Shown: positions 46,195 through 58,300, counted from the stretch's first letter. The stretch: DNA of 64,000 bases from Hericium rajendrae (GCA_033439255.1 CM065878.1:4278001-4342000); one strand, 5' to 3'. Notes: a model not told the origin generated them from the sequence alone. Numbers and translations: made by a program.

Positions 46195-48765
46195 GTATGT
46201 TGCATGCAGCCTTTTGAATCCATGCCTTGCTTGTAGACTTCATACACTTCATGGGTATGGCAAGATATAGTGATAATGGGCATATGTAATTGGGGCTGTA
46301 AGTTAGTGTTGGCAGATGGCATATACATCAGGAAACTCCTCACTTTCCTGACTTTACTGTTATAGGTCTGATGTCACTGTTTTTGGTCTGATATTACTGT
46401 TTTTAGACTGCTTTCAGACATCTGGATCTGACATGTGTCTGAAAACTGTCTGAAAACAGTAACATCAGATCCAAATCAGTGATATCAGACCTACAACAGT
46501 AAAGCCAGGAAAGTGAGGAGTTTCCTGATGTAATATGTAGTTAGTTAGAGATCACGACATATAGATTTGAACTTTGCAATATAATATGCTAACCAAAATA
46601 AAGTTTGGATAGCAGGTTATCTGCAGGTCACTCACAGGTCAATGGGTTTGAGCACAATCTTGATCTGGATTTGTGCAGGTCTCAGCCACCAGGTGATCTG
46701 GATCTACGAGTTAGATACCTGCAGGTCAATTTTATGGGTATACCCGTGTTGACCTACAGGTGACTCTGACTTGTGTCGAACCCTAAAGCATATAAAAAAA
46801 CACTATTTAATCTAATCTAATCATGAGTAGTTCAGCTCCTACCTCTGATAACTCTACATTTTCTGCTATGTTATATATCTTAGCACCTTATTTTATATAT
46901 AATCTTGTATGTTATACAGTACACACTTGTCATATCTTATTATACTCAGCCCGATATATGATATACACTATTATATATGCTTATACTATAGATACTTGTA
47001 ATATCTACAATTATAGTAGTAGTCTAGTTGTATGTCTAATCAAACAAGATTCAAGATTGAATATATGATCAATGTCAAACATTGTATTGTTGAACAAAGC
47101 TAATGGCCAATCACGTGATCAATAGCAGACCTTGTTCGACCGCACAAGGTCTGGTGGCTGTGCTTAGCTTATGTCAGCAGTAGTTGATGTTGCGCTCTCT
47201 GCTCTCTCTTCTTTTCTTCAGATAGCTTTAAAGTCAGTGTGATACTATCAGTAGTGCACACTAACTACAAGGCTTGGACATGCCCAGTTCCCATCTGCAG
47301 CGAGTTGCGGCTGAGGTGTCCAATGATGGTGTGGGACCATCACCAACTTTCTGGATATCTTCTGATGATGTGGCATAGAGATCAGGCTATAGCTCTCTCA
47401 ATACCACATCAATCAGAATGAGTTAAAGCTTGTTAGAATTGGATTTACAATAGCTCTAAAATAGTGTCACAAACAACAAAATAGCATGACAAAATGCTGA
47501 CCTATTGGACTATATGTCTGTGATGATGTGGCAGACTGTTTGCTTTATAGCTCTGCTGATACTGCATCAATCATGATGTATGAGGGCTTATTGAAATCAG
47601 ATTTACAATAGCTTTCTAACAATACAGTGTACAACATCATAGCACCATTGGTTGTTGAGATAGGAGACAATATTGTTTTGCTGATATGACACATAATTGA
47701 AGAATATCTCTGCTTGCAGTGATCCAATTTTCATATTCTAAATTGGATTAGAAAGATGTAATCCAAGGTATTTGAACACAATTTACCGTTTGTCGATTGA
47801 TTGCTTTGTTGCAGAGCTATAAAGCAATCACTGTATACAGTGTATTGGCTCTCTAGGCAACTTATGCTTATGTAAGCAGGTGCTAAGACCTTGTTCGGCC
47901 GCACAAGGTCTTGTAAGATCACATGACCGAGTCTCAGGACCCACTGCTACCGATAAATTGCATTTTTTGCTCATTTTATCAATAAACAGTATGTACATTT
48001 GTTTGCTGTGTATCATTTTAGTGGCTTTATCTGTCTATAAGCAGTAAATTGTGTTGAGGACCGTCTTTCTGGTATATTTGGATGCATTTGAGAACAAGTG
48101 AATCAGTTGAGTACTGATTAAGTTAGCTAGAGTTCAAGCATTCTAGGGGGAAAATGCAGAAACAATTCGCATTCTGCGAGCTTTGCACCAATCCTGACGC
48201 CTGAGGTACCGTCAGAAAGCTATCAATAAGTAGATTCTGATGCATTTTAGAACGAGTAAATTGGTTGAGAATTGGCCTAGTTAGCTAGGGTTCAAGCATT
48301 TTAGAAGAGGAAAAAAAGAAACACTTTGCATTCTGTGAGTTCTTAACCGATTTGGATGCATGAAGTATGGTAGCAAAGCTATAAGTGAGTAGATTTAGAC
48401 GCATTTGAGAACGAGTAAATCGGTGAAGAATGGACTGAGTTAGCTCAAGTTCAAGTGTCATAAAGGGAAAATGTAGAAATTCATTGAAATTCTATGAGTT
48501 CTGCACAGATCAGGATGCAAAAAATACTGTCAGAAAGCAATAAATGAGCAGATCCAGATGCATTTGAGAACAGGTGAATTGGTTGAGAACTGATCAAGTT
48601 ACATTAAATCAACAAAGTTTGGCTAGAGCTGGAGTTGAACCTGCAAACTCGTTAGATTGAAGATATGTGATTATATAAGCCAACTGCCTAATGGGCATAG
48701 TCATCGTTTTGGTGTCATTTTCACTATGAAAAGGCGGTATAGAGTAAATGATTCTAAGGAATCGT
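46195..48765 (-). repeat. X-family repeat, right arm of the giant inverted repeat
   Basis: The inverse of 27541-29912, containing in inverse order the CAGGTC block (46605-46790), palindromes at 47127-47152 and 47885-47912, the 158-bp tandem units (about 48057-48600), the tRNA-like segment and the ACGATTCCTTAGAATCGT-type end at 48765. One extra MITE (46326-46530) is inserted. Confidence 0.8.
46326..46530. mobile_element. Short TCTGA-family MITE (205 bp)
   Basis: Ends CATCAGGAAACTCCTCAC and inverse, with TA at 46324-46325 and 46531-46532. The matching place in the left arm (about 29745-29765) is empty. Confidence 0.85.
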
Positions 48766-49563
48766 AACAAGTGGAGGAGGCCCTTTGCCCGTATTGCTAA
48801 GAAGGTTGTTGCAAAGTATCTGCTACAGCATGAGGTAGCCCTGAAGAAGTTCGAGAATGGTGAGAAGCATGAGAAGGACCGCAATCTTGCTTGTGTTCGC
48901 TTTCATCTTGGACGGGAGCCTGAGTGTCCTACAAGGTCTCAGGATGATGAGGCTGATGATGACAGTAGCACATGTCCCTTTGTTTTTGAGACCTTTGAAA
49001 AGGTTCAGGATCAAGACCCAGTATGTTGTCTGTTTTTTCTATTTCTCTTGTTGATAAGTCTTGTAGGTATATTCTGGGATGTTCAAGAATCCTATGGTTA
49101 TCAACACCCTTGCCTTTGCTCATTTGGCCCCTCTTGCCTTTCTTCCTACTGAATCTAGGACAAATTTATGGCCTAAGGCTGCTCTTTGCCTGACTGTAGT
49201 GGCTGTGAGTTGTTCTTATTTTTCTCTTGTTGTTACTAACTTTGTATAGGTGGAGCATGCTCTATTTCATCTCTTGCCTGTGGGAGAGGCTCCCAAAGGT
49301 GTTCTCGAGGATATCAGATTCAGCTCCAGCAATTGGGGAGCTGCCTCTCGTCACTACATGAAAGCCATTGATGCCCTTTCAGATTACAAGTGGGAGGTCA
49401 TCATGAAGCTTGCTTTGCAGGCCAGCTTGTCTAAGGCTAGGACTCATCCTGAGACTGAAGGTGATACTTTGGATGCTGGTGGACATCGTAGGACAGGACT
49501 TTTAGATTACATGAGTGAAGATGAAGAGTCTGTGCCTCTTTTTTTCTTTTACATTGTGATCTA
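48766..49563 (+). CDS. DUF6532-like orphan protein, 5' end missing
   Basis: It starts abruptly at the X-repeat end. The first exon encodes KWRRPFARIAKKVVAKYLL, then a charged linker ending EKVQDQDP. A GTATGTTG...TTGTAG intron (about 49020-49066) joins to a segment with MFKNPMVINTLAFAHL and AALCLTVVA. A GTGAGTTG...GTATAG intron (about 49205-49249) leads to VEHALFHLLPVG and WGAASRHYMKAIDALSDY. The order (KNPMV, then A-lalvlTaVEhAL, then Y--H/KAIdaL) matches what I recall of basidiomycete DUF6532. The final stop at 49563 may be preceded by another intron. The function of the family is unknown. The gene is truncated by the repeat and probably not expressed as a complete protein. Confidence 0.5.
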
Positions 49564-49974
49564 ACTTGAATTTTGTTTAGGGCTTAAAACTGATACCCTG
49601 CATAGTTTGTGCTTCTATCTTTATTTTTGAGTCTTTGCTGATATGCTTCTGAATAGAATCTAATCTTCTTAAGCCTATCAAAGTTTGTTCTTTTTTATTA
49701 TCTGAATTTGAACTGAGCTAACTTCTAACTTGGATCTTCTTCTTCTGAACAGGATCTGATGCCTCTGAATTTTGTCTGAGCATGTCTGATCTTGTCTGAT
49801 ATTTAGTCTGAGCTGACTTCTAAATTAGTTTCTCTCTTTTGATACATCTGACCTTTTAATAACTCTAATGCTTTACTTTTACTGTTAATTTCCTTTCATC
49901 TATGACTTAGTTTTTTGGGTTTGTGCTGCATTGGGCGTTTTAGTTGTTTTTACCTGCATAATTTTAGAATGCAG

Positions 49975-50592
49975 TGTCAAAGTGCGAATCTGAGCGATAG
50001 GGAGCGACTCAGGAGCGCAGGGAGCGAAAGGGAGACACAGGGATCGATTAGAGACTGCAGTCCAATGTGAGCAACTAAATACATGAGAAAGAAACACTAT
50101 AACACACCTGCAGTCCAATGTGAGCAACTAAGGAGCTCACAGTCGATGGGACCGCAGGTGTACGACGCTCTACGGAAGTTGCCGGGCAGTGGCTTCAAAA
50201 CTGTACAGTAGACACAACCAACAAGGGCAAGGCCCGAAAGAGCGAAAGTGAAGTAAGCCATAGAGTAAGCAGTGCAATAGACAAGGCAATGCGAGCGAGA
50301 AAAATAGACCTGTAACAATAACCAGTTGGCTAAGTGGTAAAGTGTGCTAGACCGACCTGTAAGGGTCCCGGGTTCGAATCCTGACTAGTGCATGAAAGCA
50401 TAAGGTCATAGGTTCAACTCCCGAGTAGTGCGCACTAAGCAAGTGTCTCTAAGATCAAATCTCAGAGACTACAAGCTAGTCACAAGTCCTAGGCTCGACT
50501 CCAGGTGTCCGCATGCTTGCAGAAGGACCTAGGATCGAGTTTTGACTGTGCTGTAATTTTGCACTAGGATGCTGAGTCAAAAGACTTCAACA
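49975..50592 (-). mobile_element. Solo Copia LTR (618 bp)
   Basis: TGTTGAAG...TTTGACA ends (minus orientation), flanked by TGCAG on both sides (49970-49974, 50593-50597). By eye it is nearly identical to the LTR at 55388-56005 and the same length as that at 62934-63551, which suggests recent insertion and excision by recombination. Confidence 0.9.
50320..50391 (+). other. tRNA-like sequence inside the Copia LTR
   Basis: It has a good A-box (TGGCTAAGTGG, 50327-50337) and B-box (GGTTCGAATCC, 50371-50381), an acceptor-like pair and a possible GTA anticodon, but the anticodon and T stems are imperfect. It lies antisense to the element. Further T-arm-like words follow at about 40-60 base steps (GGTTCAACTCC, GGCTCGACTCC, GGATCGAG). 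Equivalent copies are at 55733-55804 and, inverted, about 63135-63206. Confidence 0.55.
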
Positions 50593-51386
50593 TGCAGTGG
50601 TTCTAATGATTTGGTGTGATTTTGAGAATCTGAATAGTGACTGAAAGATCTGATTTTGAGCTGATAGCTTTTCTGAATATTTCTAAAGTAGAACTGAATT
50701 CTTCTGATTTAAGTCTGATTGACTGATTTGTATCTGATATAAGATACAATATGTCTGAATGGGCTCTAATAAGTCTAATATTATCTGATAATTTTCTGAT
50801 ATTGTCTGATTTTTATCTTATAAGATTCTGAGATGCCTGATTGATCTGATACACTTTAACAAAGTGAAATATTCATGTGAACTCTGATTCTGATAACTTT
50901 AAGATATTAAAACAAAGTTTGATTACTTTAAATACTTTCTGACAATATCAGAAAATGTTTGAAGTCATCAAAAAATGTCTGAAGTAATCAAACAATCTCT
51001 GACAGCATCAGAAAATGCCTGAAGTTGTCAGACAATATTTGACAGCATCAGACAATTTTTAATAGTGTCAGATAATGTCAGATCCTGTCAGACAATGCCT
51101 GATGTCATCAGACAAAGGCTGATACTGTCAGAGATTGTCTAATACTGTCAGACAATGTCTGATATTATATGACATTTTCTGATATTATCAGACAATGTCT
51201 GAAATAATCAGACTTTGTTCTGACGTCAGACTATTTATTTCTGATATGGTCTGATGTGGTCTGAAAAATGAGGACCTACATGATTGGTCTGATGGTCTGA
51301 TAATAGCAATCAAACAAAATCAGATCATTTACAGACCATATGCAGACCTTCTACAGATATGTCAGAAAATTTGAGGTTTACTGATG

Positions 51387-54127
51387 TGTCAACATGCTTT
51401 TGAGGCTCTTAAAGCTGTGTTCACCTCATTCCCAGTCCTTATCATGCCTGACCCATCCAAACCCTACCTGGTTGAGGTCGATGCCTCAGACTATGCCACA
51501 GGAGGTATCCTATCCCAGTGTGGGGAGGATGAGCAATGACACCCTGTTGCTTACATCTCCAAGGCCTTTACTGCCCCTGAACACAACTACGACATCTACA
51601 TCAGGAAGGTTGACAACTTTCTGATTGACCTAACAATTTCTAACCCTACTGACAGCTCCTGATTGACCTGATCCACCTGAAAGCAATCTTAATAGGCAAA
51701 TATCTGATCAAACTTTTACATTTAAGTAAAGACATTTATTGTCAGATATGTAAGTTTGTAATCTCTAACTAATAGATATAATAAAATCTCTGATATCTGA
51801 AATTTTCTAAATCTGAGAGTGTCTGATCTGAGAATTTTTTCAAATCTGGAGGTCAAATATCTGAAAATTATCTGCAACTGTCTAAGAGCATCTGATGGTG
51901 TCTGACACTGTCTGATCCATCTGACTGATATTTGACCTCCAGATTTGAAATCAGACACTCTCAGATTTTCAAAAATTTCAGATATCAAAGATTTTGATAT
52001 ATCTATTAGTTAGAGATTAAAAACTTATATATCTGACAATAAATGTCTTTTCTTGAATATAAAAGTCTGATCAGATATTTGCTTCTCAAGATTGCTTTCA
52101 GATGGATCAGGTCAATCAGAAGCTGTCAGTAGGGTTAGAAATTGTCAGGTCAATCAGAAAGTTGTCAACCTTCCTGATGTATAATAAGGAACTCTTGGCC
52201 ATCATCCATGCCCTCAAAGCCTGGTGCCACTACCTGGAAGGTTCTCCCTACACTGTGGAGATCTGGACCGATCATAAGAACCTGGAATACTTCAAGTCTG
52301 CCCAAAAGCTGAGTTGTCGTCAGGCTCGCTGGGCTCTCTTCCTCACTCATTTTGACTTCACTCTGATCTACAAGCCCAGTATTCATCACCAGCCAGACAC
52401 CATGTCGAGACGACCTGACCATAGAGAGGGGGTGGACGATGACAACTCAGACTGTGTCCTCCTCGACCCCAAGTACTTCCAGATCCGTACTACATGTTCA
52501 GCTGCTGTCAAGTTCATTGGCAATGCTGATCTTTGCCAATGCATTTGCAATGTGAAGACCAAGGACATTGAGGTCATTCAAGCCCTTGATGTGATCCTAA
52601 ACAATGGTCCTCACTCCCTCGTCAAGAACCTCCAAGAATGGAACTACAAGGATGGCCTCATCCTCTTTCGCAGCAAGGTCTACATCCCGCTCAAACTTCC
52701 AAAATGCCAAGGCTATGACTCCATCAATGTGGTCGTCAACCGTTTTACAAAGCACGTCTCCTTCACTCCTTGTAAAGAGACCATTACCAGTGATGACACA
52801 GTCGACATCCTTTTTGACAGGATTTATTGGAACTACAGCCTCTGGGAACGCCTCATCTCTGACCGTGGCCCACAGTATGCAGGCAAAGTCATGCATGGTG
52901 TCTTTGACAAACTTGGTATCAAGTCCTCCCTCAGCACTGCCTATCATCCACAGACTGACGGCAAGTCTGAATATGTCAATCAAGAACTCGAGCAGTTCTT
53001 TCGCACCTTCTGCAACTACCGTCAGGATGATTGGGTCCAATGGCTCCCTTATGCTGAGTTCTTGCACAACCACTGTATCCACAGCACCACTAACCAAGCA
53101 CCATTTGAAATGCTCCTCAGCTATATTCTCACTGCCATCCCCACTGTCAACCCCACATCGTCTACACCTGCTGTCGAGGATCGCTTTTGTCATCTTGAAC
53201 AACTTCATACCGAGGTCCAGGCCAGCCTCCAAACAGCTGCTGACCTCATGAAGCGCAACAACCAGGACCATATGTATGACACCATCCACTTCCAGGTTGG
53301 TGACAAGGTCTGGCTCGACGGCAAGAACATCAAAACCACACGGCCCAAAGCTAAGCTTGCTGATCAATGCCTGGGACCCTTCGAAATCACTGACATCCTG
53401 GGCCCAGTCTCTTATCAACTGAAGCTGTTGCCCACCTGGCGTATCCACCCGGTGTTCCACACATCCCTGTTGTCCCCTTACAAGGAAACCGATGCTCATG
53501 GTCCCAACTTCCCTGCACCACCACCTGATTTTGTGGAGGGTGAGGAAGAATATGAAGTTGAGTCTGTCCTCGATGCTTGTCTCACCTGGAACAAATGCGG
53601 CATTGAATATCTCATCAAATGGGCAGGCTACTCTGATTCAGAAAATTAGTGGCTTTCACGTACCTCCGTTTCCAATGCCCATGGTGCAATCACTGACTTC
53701 TACACCTGCCATCCACATGCACTCAAGGCTTCCAATCTTTGTGGACTCATCTACCTCAACCCCGTCCATGCTCATCATGCACAGGCAAAAGTGCGTCTTA
53801 GAGAGGGGGTGATGTCACAGATCACTCCATTTCTCTCTGCCTTCTTCTCTGCCATCAAGGCATCACATCAGTCATATGCTCCAGCAGCCCCATCACATGT
53901 ACACTTCCTCACATGACCTGAGGCTATCCTTCACCCATGCCCTTGTTCCCCTTTGGGACATCCTATTGTTCTCCCTTCTATTGTTCTCCTTTTGGCCACC
54001 ATTGTATTCACTCTATTGTTCGACCCGTTATGGCATCCATTGTTCTTTTCCCATTGTCATCCTAGTACTTATAGGCTCCCTGTTGCTCATCTATTTCCCT
54101 AGATTGTCCATTTTGTCTGTACCGTAC
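51387..54127 (+). mobile_element. Broken Ty3 chromovirus: RT end, RNase H, integrase, chromodomain, partial 3' LTR
   Basis: A 5'-truncated element. Domain order on the plus strand: end of reverse transcriptase ([26 protein letters not shown]), tethered RNase H (ELLAIIHALKAW, WTDHKNLEYF), integrase core (LISDRGPQYAG, TAYHPQTDGKSE) and a C-terminal chromodomain (YEVESVLDACLTW, YLIKWAGYSD). A purine tract (AGAGAGGGGG) precedes the LTR start TGTCACAG at 53813, and the LTR breaks off near 54127. A MITE is inserted in pol. The element is a fossil with at least two breaks besides the truncations and the MITE. The chromodomain marks it as a chromovirus. Confidence 0.85.
51599..52179. mobile_element. 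TCTGA-family MITE (581 bp) in the Ty3 pol
   Basis: Ends CATCAGGAAGGTTGACAAC and inverse, with TA at 51597-51598 and 52180-52181. It is near-identical to the MITE at 54573 and to that in the JmjC-like gene. Confidence 0.9.
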
Positions 54128-54572
54128 ATCAGAAAATTTAGAAATTTATATAGCTCAGCACTAAGATATGTGTTCTAGCATAGTGCTATGAGATCTATAT
54201 AGCCACCTTTGCACCTATGTAGAGCTATGCACATTATGATAGCCTTTATAGCAGCAGGTGGAAGGTATATAGATCTATGTACCTATAAGCTATTACTATC
54301 AGAGCTATGTACCATCAGAGCCTTGCTATGGACTCTATCAGCCCTATGTCAGATATGATAGACTCCATAATCACAAGTCAAATTTTTTGATTTTATTAAA
54401 TGAGGGATTTCCAACTTTCAAAAAAAAAAAAGGTTTACTAATATTAAAGAATACAGTTACAAGAACTAGTCTACAGCTACAAAAATGAATTACAATTATG
54501 AACATAACTCAGGCAGCATTGCACGCACCATGTAGCAGTCGCACGTGAGCTCATCTGAGAAATTTACTACTG
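54128..54572. repeat. TATAGC/CTATCA-rich low-complexity tract
   Basis: AT-rich sequence of TAGCTA, ATAGC and TCATAG words, like tracts near 27180-27420, 34690-34960, 37260-37480 and 55155-55380. No gene. Confidence 0.6.
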
Positions 54573-55153
54573 CATCAGGAAGGTTGACAACTTTCTGATT
54601 GACCTGACAATTTCTAACCCTACTGACAGCTTCTGATTGACCTGATCCACCTAAAAGCAATCTTAACAGGCAAATATCTGATCAAACTTTTACATTTAAG
54701 TGAAGACATTTATTGTCAGATATATAAGTTTGTAATCTCTAACTAATAGATATAACAAAATCTCTGATATCTGAAATTTTCTAAATCTGAGAGTGTCTGA
54801 TCTGAGAATTTTTTCAAATCTGGAGGTCAAATATCTGAAAATTATCTGCAACTGTCTGAGAGCATCTGATGGTGTCTGATACTGTCTGATCCATCTGACT
54901 GATATTTGACCTCCAGATTTAAAATCAAACACTCTCAGACTTTCAAAAATTTCAAATATCAAAGATTTTGATATATCTATTAGTTAGAGATTAAAAACTT
55001 ATATATCTGACAATAAATGTCTTTTCTTGAATGTAAAAGTCTGATCAGATATTTGCTTCTCAAGATTGCTTTCAGGTGGATCAGGTCAATCAGAAGCTGT
55101 CAGTAGGGTTAAAAATTGTCAGGTCAATCAGAAAGTTGTCAACCTTTCTGATG
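54573..55153. mobile_element. TCTGA-family MITE (581 bp)
   Basis: Ends CATCAGGAAGGTTGACAAC and near-inverse, with TG at 54571-54572 and 55154-55155. Arms longer than 100 bases. Confidence 0.9.
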
Positions 55154-55387
55154 TGGTATATAATACTATGTAGGCTATATAGCTTTCCTAGGTCCATAGC
55201 TGTCCTCTTTTCTACATAGCAGTCTCATAGCAGTCAAGTAATCTATGCATAGCTATTATAGCTTATCATAGCTACCATAGCATAGAGTCTAAGCTATATA
55301 GCTGCTATAGTATACAGTATAAGATATCATAGCTGCCATAGCTATTATAGTATAAAGTAGCTATAGAAGCTATATTAACTATATACT

Positions 55388-58300
55388 TGTCAAAGTGCGA
55401 ATCTGAGCGATAGGGAGCGACTCAGGAGCGCAGGGAGCGAAAGGGAGACACAGGGATCGATTAGAGACTGCAGTCCAATGTGAGCAACTAAATACATGAG
55501 AAAGAAACACTATAACACACCTGCAGTCCAATGTGAGCAACTAAGGAGCTCACAGTCGATGGGACCGCAGGTGTACGACGCTCTACGGAAGTTGCCGGGC
55601 AGTGGCTTCAAAACTGTACAGTAGACACAACCAACAAGGGCAAGGCCCGAAAGAGCGAAAGTGAAGTAAGCCATAGAGTAAGCAGTGCAATAGACAAGGC
55701 AATGCGAGCGAGAAAAATAGACCTGTAACAATAACCAGTTGGCTAAGTGGTAAAGTGTGCTAGACCGACCTGTAAGGGTCCCGGGTTCGAATCCTGACTA
55801 GTGCATGAAAGCATAAGGTCATAGGTTCAACTCCCGAGTAGTGCGCACTAAGCAAGTGTCTCTAAGATCAAATCTCAGAGACTACAAGCTAGTCACAAGT
55901 CCTAGGCTCGACTCCAGGTGTCCGCATGCTTGCAGAAGGACCTAGGATCGAGTTTTGACTGTGCTGTGATTTTGCACTAGGATGCTGAGTCAAAAGACTT
56001 CAACACTCCCCCCGGATGAGGCATGTCTGAGCAAAAGAAACAAAAGAGAGTAAGTGTAGCAAAGCAAGCAGAGACCATAAGAGAAAGAGAGAAAGAAAAC
56101 ATAACACCACTCAGCTCCCCCCGAATCTCTCGACTCTCTAACCTTCAACCAATCCAAACATCTCCCGGCACTTAACAACGCGATCCCTCGCCAGGGCCTT
56201 CGTCAGTGCATCCGCAGGCATATCCGCAGTCCCAAGAAACACAGGATGCAACACTCCAGAGTCGACCTGGTCCCTCAACCAGTAGAACCGAAGCTGCATG
56301 TGCTTCATCCGACCATGGTGCTCCGGGTGCTTCGAAGAGGCAATGGCAGACTGATTGTCCATGTGCAGAGTCGAAGGACTGGACAGGACATCATAGCCAA
56401 ACTCCGAAAGCAGGTTGCGCATCCAGCAGACCTCCTGACCAGCATCGAAGGCAGCAATGTACTCAGCCTCGGTAGTAGAGGTGGCAACAATTGTCTGAAG
56501 CCTCGAACGCCAGCTGACAGCACCAGTACCGATGCGGAGGACATAACCAGATGTGGAACGACCATTGTCCGGGTTGCCTGCATGATCAGCATCAGAATAG
56601 GCAGAGAAGAGCTCAGGCGAAGTCCCAGAAGGACTCGGATCATAAGCAAGCTTCAAGTCGACTGTGCCCTTGAGATACTTGAGCAAGTGCTGAACAGCCT
56701 TCCAATGTGCCATGCCAGGATTGGAGGTGAAGCGGCAGAGGACCCCGACATAAGCAATGTCCGGGCATGTACCACCTGCGAGATAGAGGAGAGAACCAAC
56801 TGCACTGATGTAGGGGATGCTCTCCGTCTCCTTGCGCTCCTGCGGGGTCTGCGGACTCATGGCCTTCGAAAGCTGCAGTCCAGGCTCCATCGGTGTCGAG
56901 AGAGGCTTGCAATTGTTGTGATTGTAGCGCTCGAGCATATCGAGGATGTACTGGCGCTGGGAGAGAAAGAGACGACGAGTAGAGCGATCCCGGGTCACTG
57001 CAACACCGAGAAGAAATGAAGTCGCACCCAAATCCCGAAGCTTGAAGTGAGAGGCTAACTCCTCCAAGAGCTCGTCAAGAAGCTTCTCCGAGTTGGATGC
57101 CATCGTCCCATCATCCACAAAGACAGGCACTATGACCCGCACATCACCCTTCTGGAACACGTAGATGCTGTTGTCCGAGTGAATGCAGGTGAAGCCCATC
57201 TTGTGCACGAGGATCTTCGTCAACTTCTTCTTCCACAACAGCGCGGCCTGCTTCAACCCATAGATGGACTTCATCAGCACAGACACATCACCTGGATCGC
57301 CCTCTACAAACCCCTCTGGCTGCTTCATGTAGACCTCTGCATCGAGATCACCATTGATGAAGGCATGGGAGATGTCGAAAGAGCGAAGAAAGAGGTCCTC
57401 GACGGCTGCAAGAGCAAGGACAGTGCGAATAGAGGCAAACTTGCATGTGGGAGCGAAGGTCTCGTTGAAATCCATGCCTGGACGCTGGCTAAACCCCTTG
57501 GCCACCAATCGAGCCTTGTATCGCTCAATAGAGCCGTCCGGGTTCCGCTTGATCTTGAAGACCCACCGGGACCCAATCGCAGTGCGACCAGGTGGAAGCG
57601 GACCTACAGACCAAGTGCCATTGCGCTTGTGGGCCTCCATCTCCTCCTGACATGCGAGAAGCCAGTCCTGTGCATCGGGGCGTTGCATTGCCTTGCGAAA
57701 GGACATGGGCTCGGAATCAGCAGAAGAGAGCATCGCACCTTCGGAGAGAAGATCAAGCTCATCCGGGCTGTCTCTCTCCTGTTCTTCGGGCTCTGAAGCA
57801 TCAGCTGAAGTCTGCTCGACGTCCTCAACGTCCGAGCCAGATCCAGATGAGGACACTGCAGGTGTAGGCTCCCGAGCTTCATGAATGGAGGGCGGAGGAG
57901 CTTGGACCTTTGTAGAAGACTTGGCCGCGGACTTGATCTTGGACCCAGAGGGCTTCGGATCGGTCTTGGGAGTCTTCCACCACTCGCCAGGTTGCTTGCG
58001 CTCTCGAGTTCCTCGACGCTCTGGCAAGGCAGGCGCGGTCCCTCGAGTCACAGAGCGACCCCGACGAGCAGGCTGAACAGCAGGGGCTGCAGCAGGCAGC
58101 AGAGCAGCAGGGGCTGCGGGCAGAGGAGAGAGTGCCGGTTCAACGTTGTGCTCCTGTTCTTCAGCAGCAGGCTGTCTTCTGACTGACGGCTGAGAAGAGG
58201 GTGCATCACCATCCCCCTCCAGAACCGGTACAATCATCGGAGCAGAATCCTGAGCATCAGGTGAGGAAGCAAGCAAACGCGAAGGAGAAGAAGGTGTAAA

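Larger units (their letters stand above)
49600..51386. mobile_element. TCTGA-rich terminal block of a larger element, split by a solo LTR
   Basis: Dense TCTGA/TCAGA sequence ends GGTTTACTGATG at 51386, the same right end as the 4.06-kb element. No matching left end was found nearby. A Copia solo LTR sits inside at 49975-50592. Confidence 0.65.

Noticed and set aside
50320-50391. A functional tRNA-Tyr gene
   Set aside because: Box A and box B are good, but the anticodon and T stems mispair and the sequence is part of an LTR present three times. Kept only as tRNA-like.
52597-53499. 300-codon minus-strand frame opposite the Ty3 integrase
   Set aside because: Antisense shadow of the pol region; no recognisable protein.
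56246-57019. Plus-strand frames of 200-257 codons opposite the Copia pol
   Set aside because: Antisense shadows of reverse transcriptase and RNase H coding sequence.
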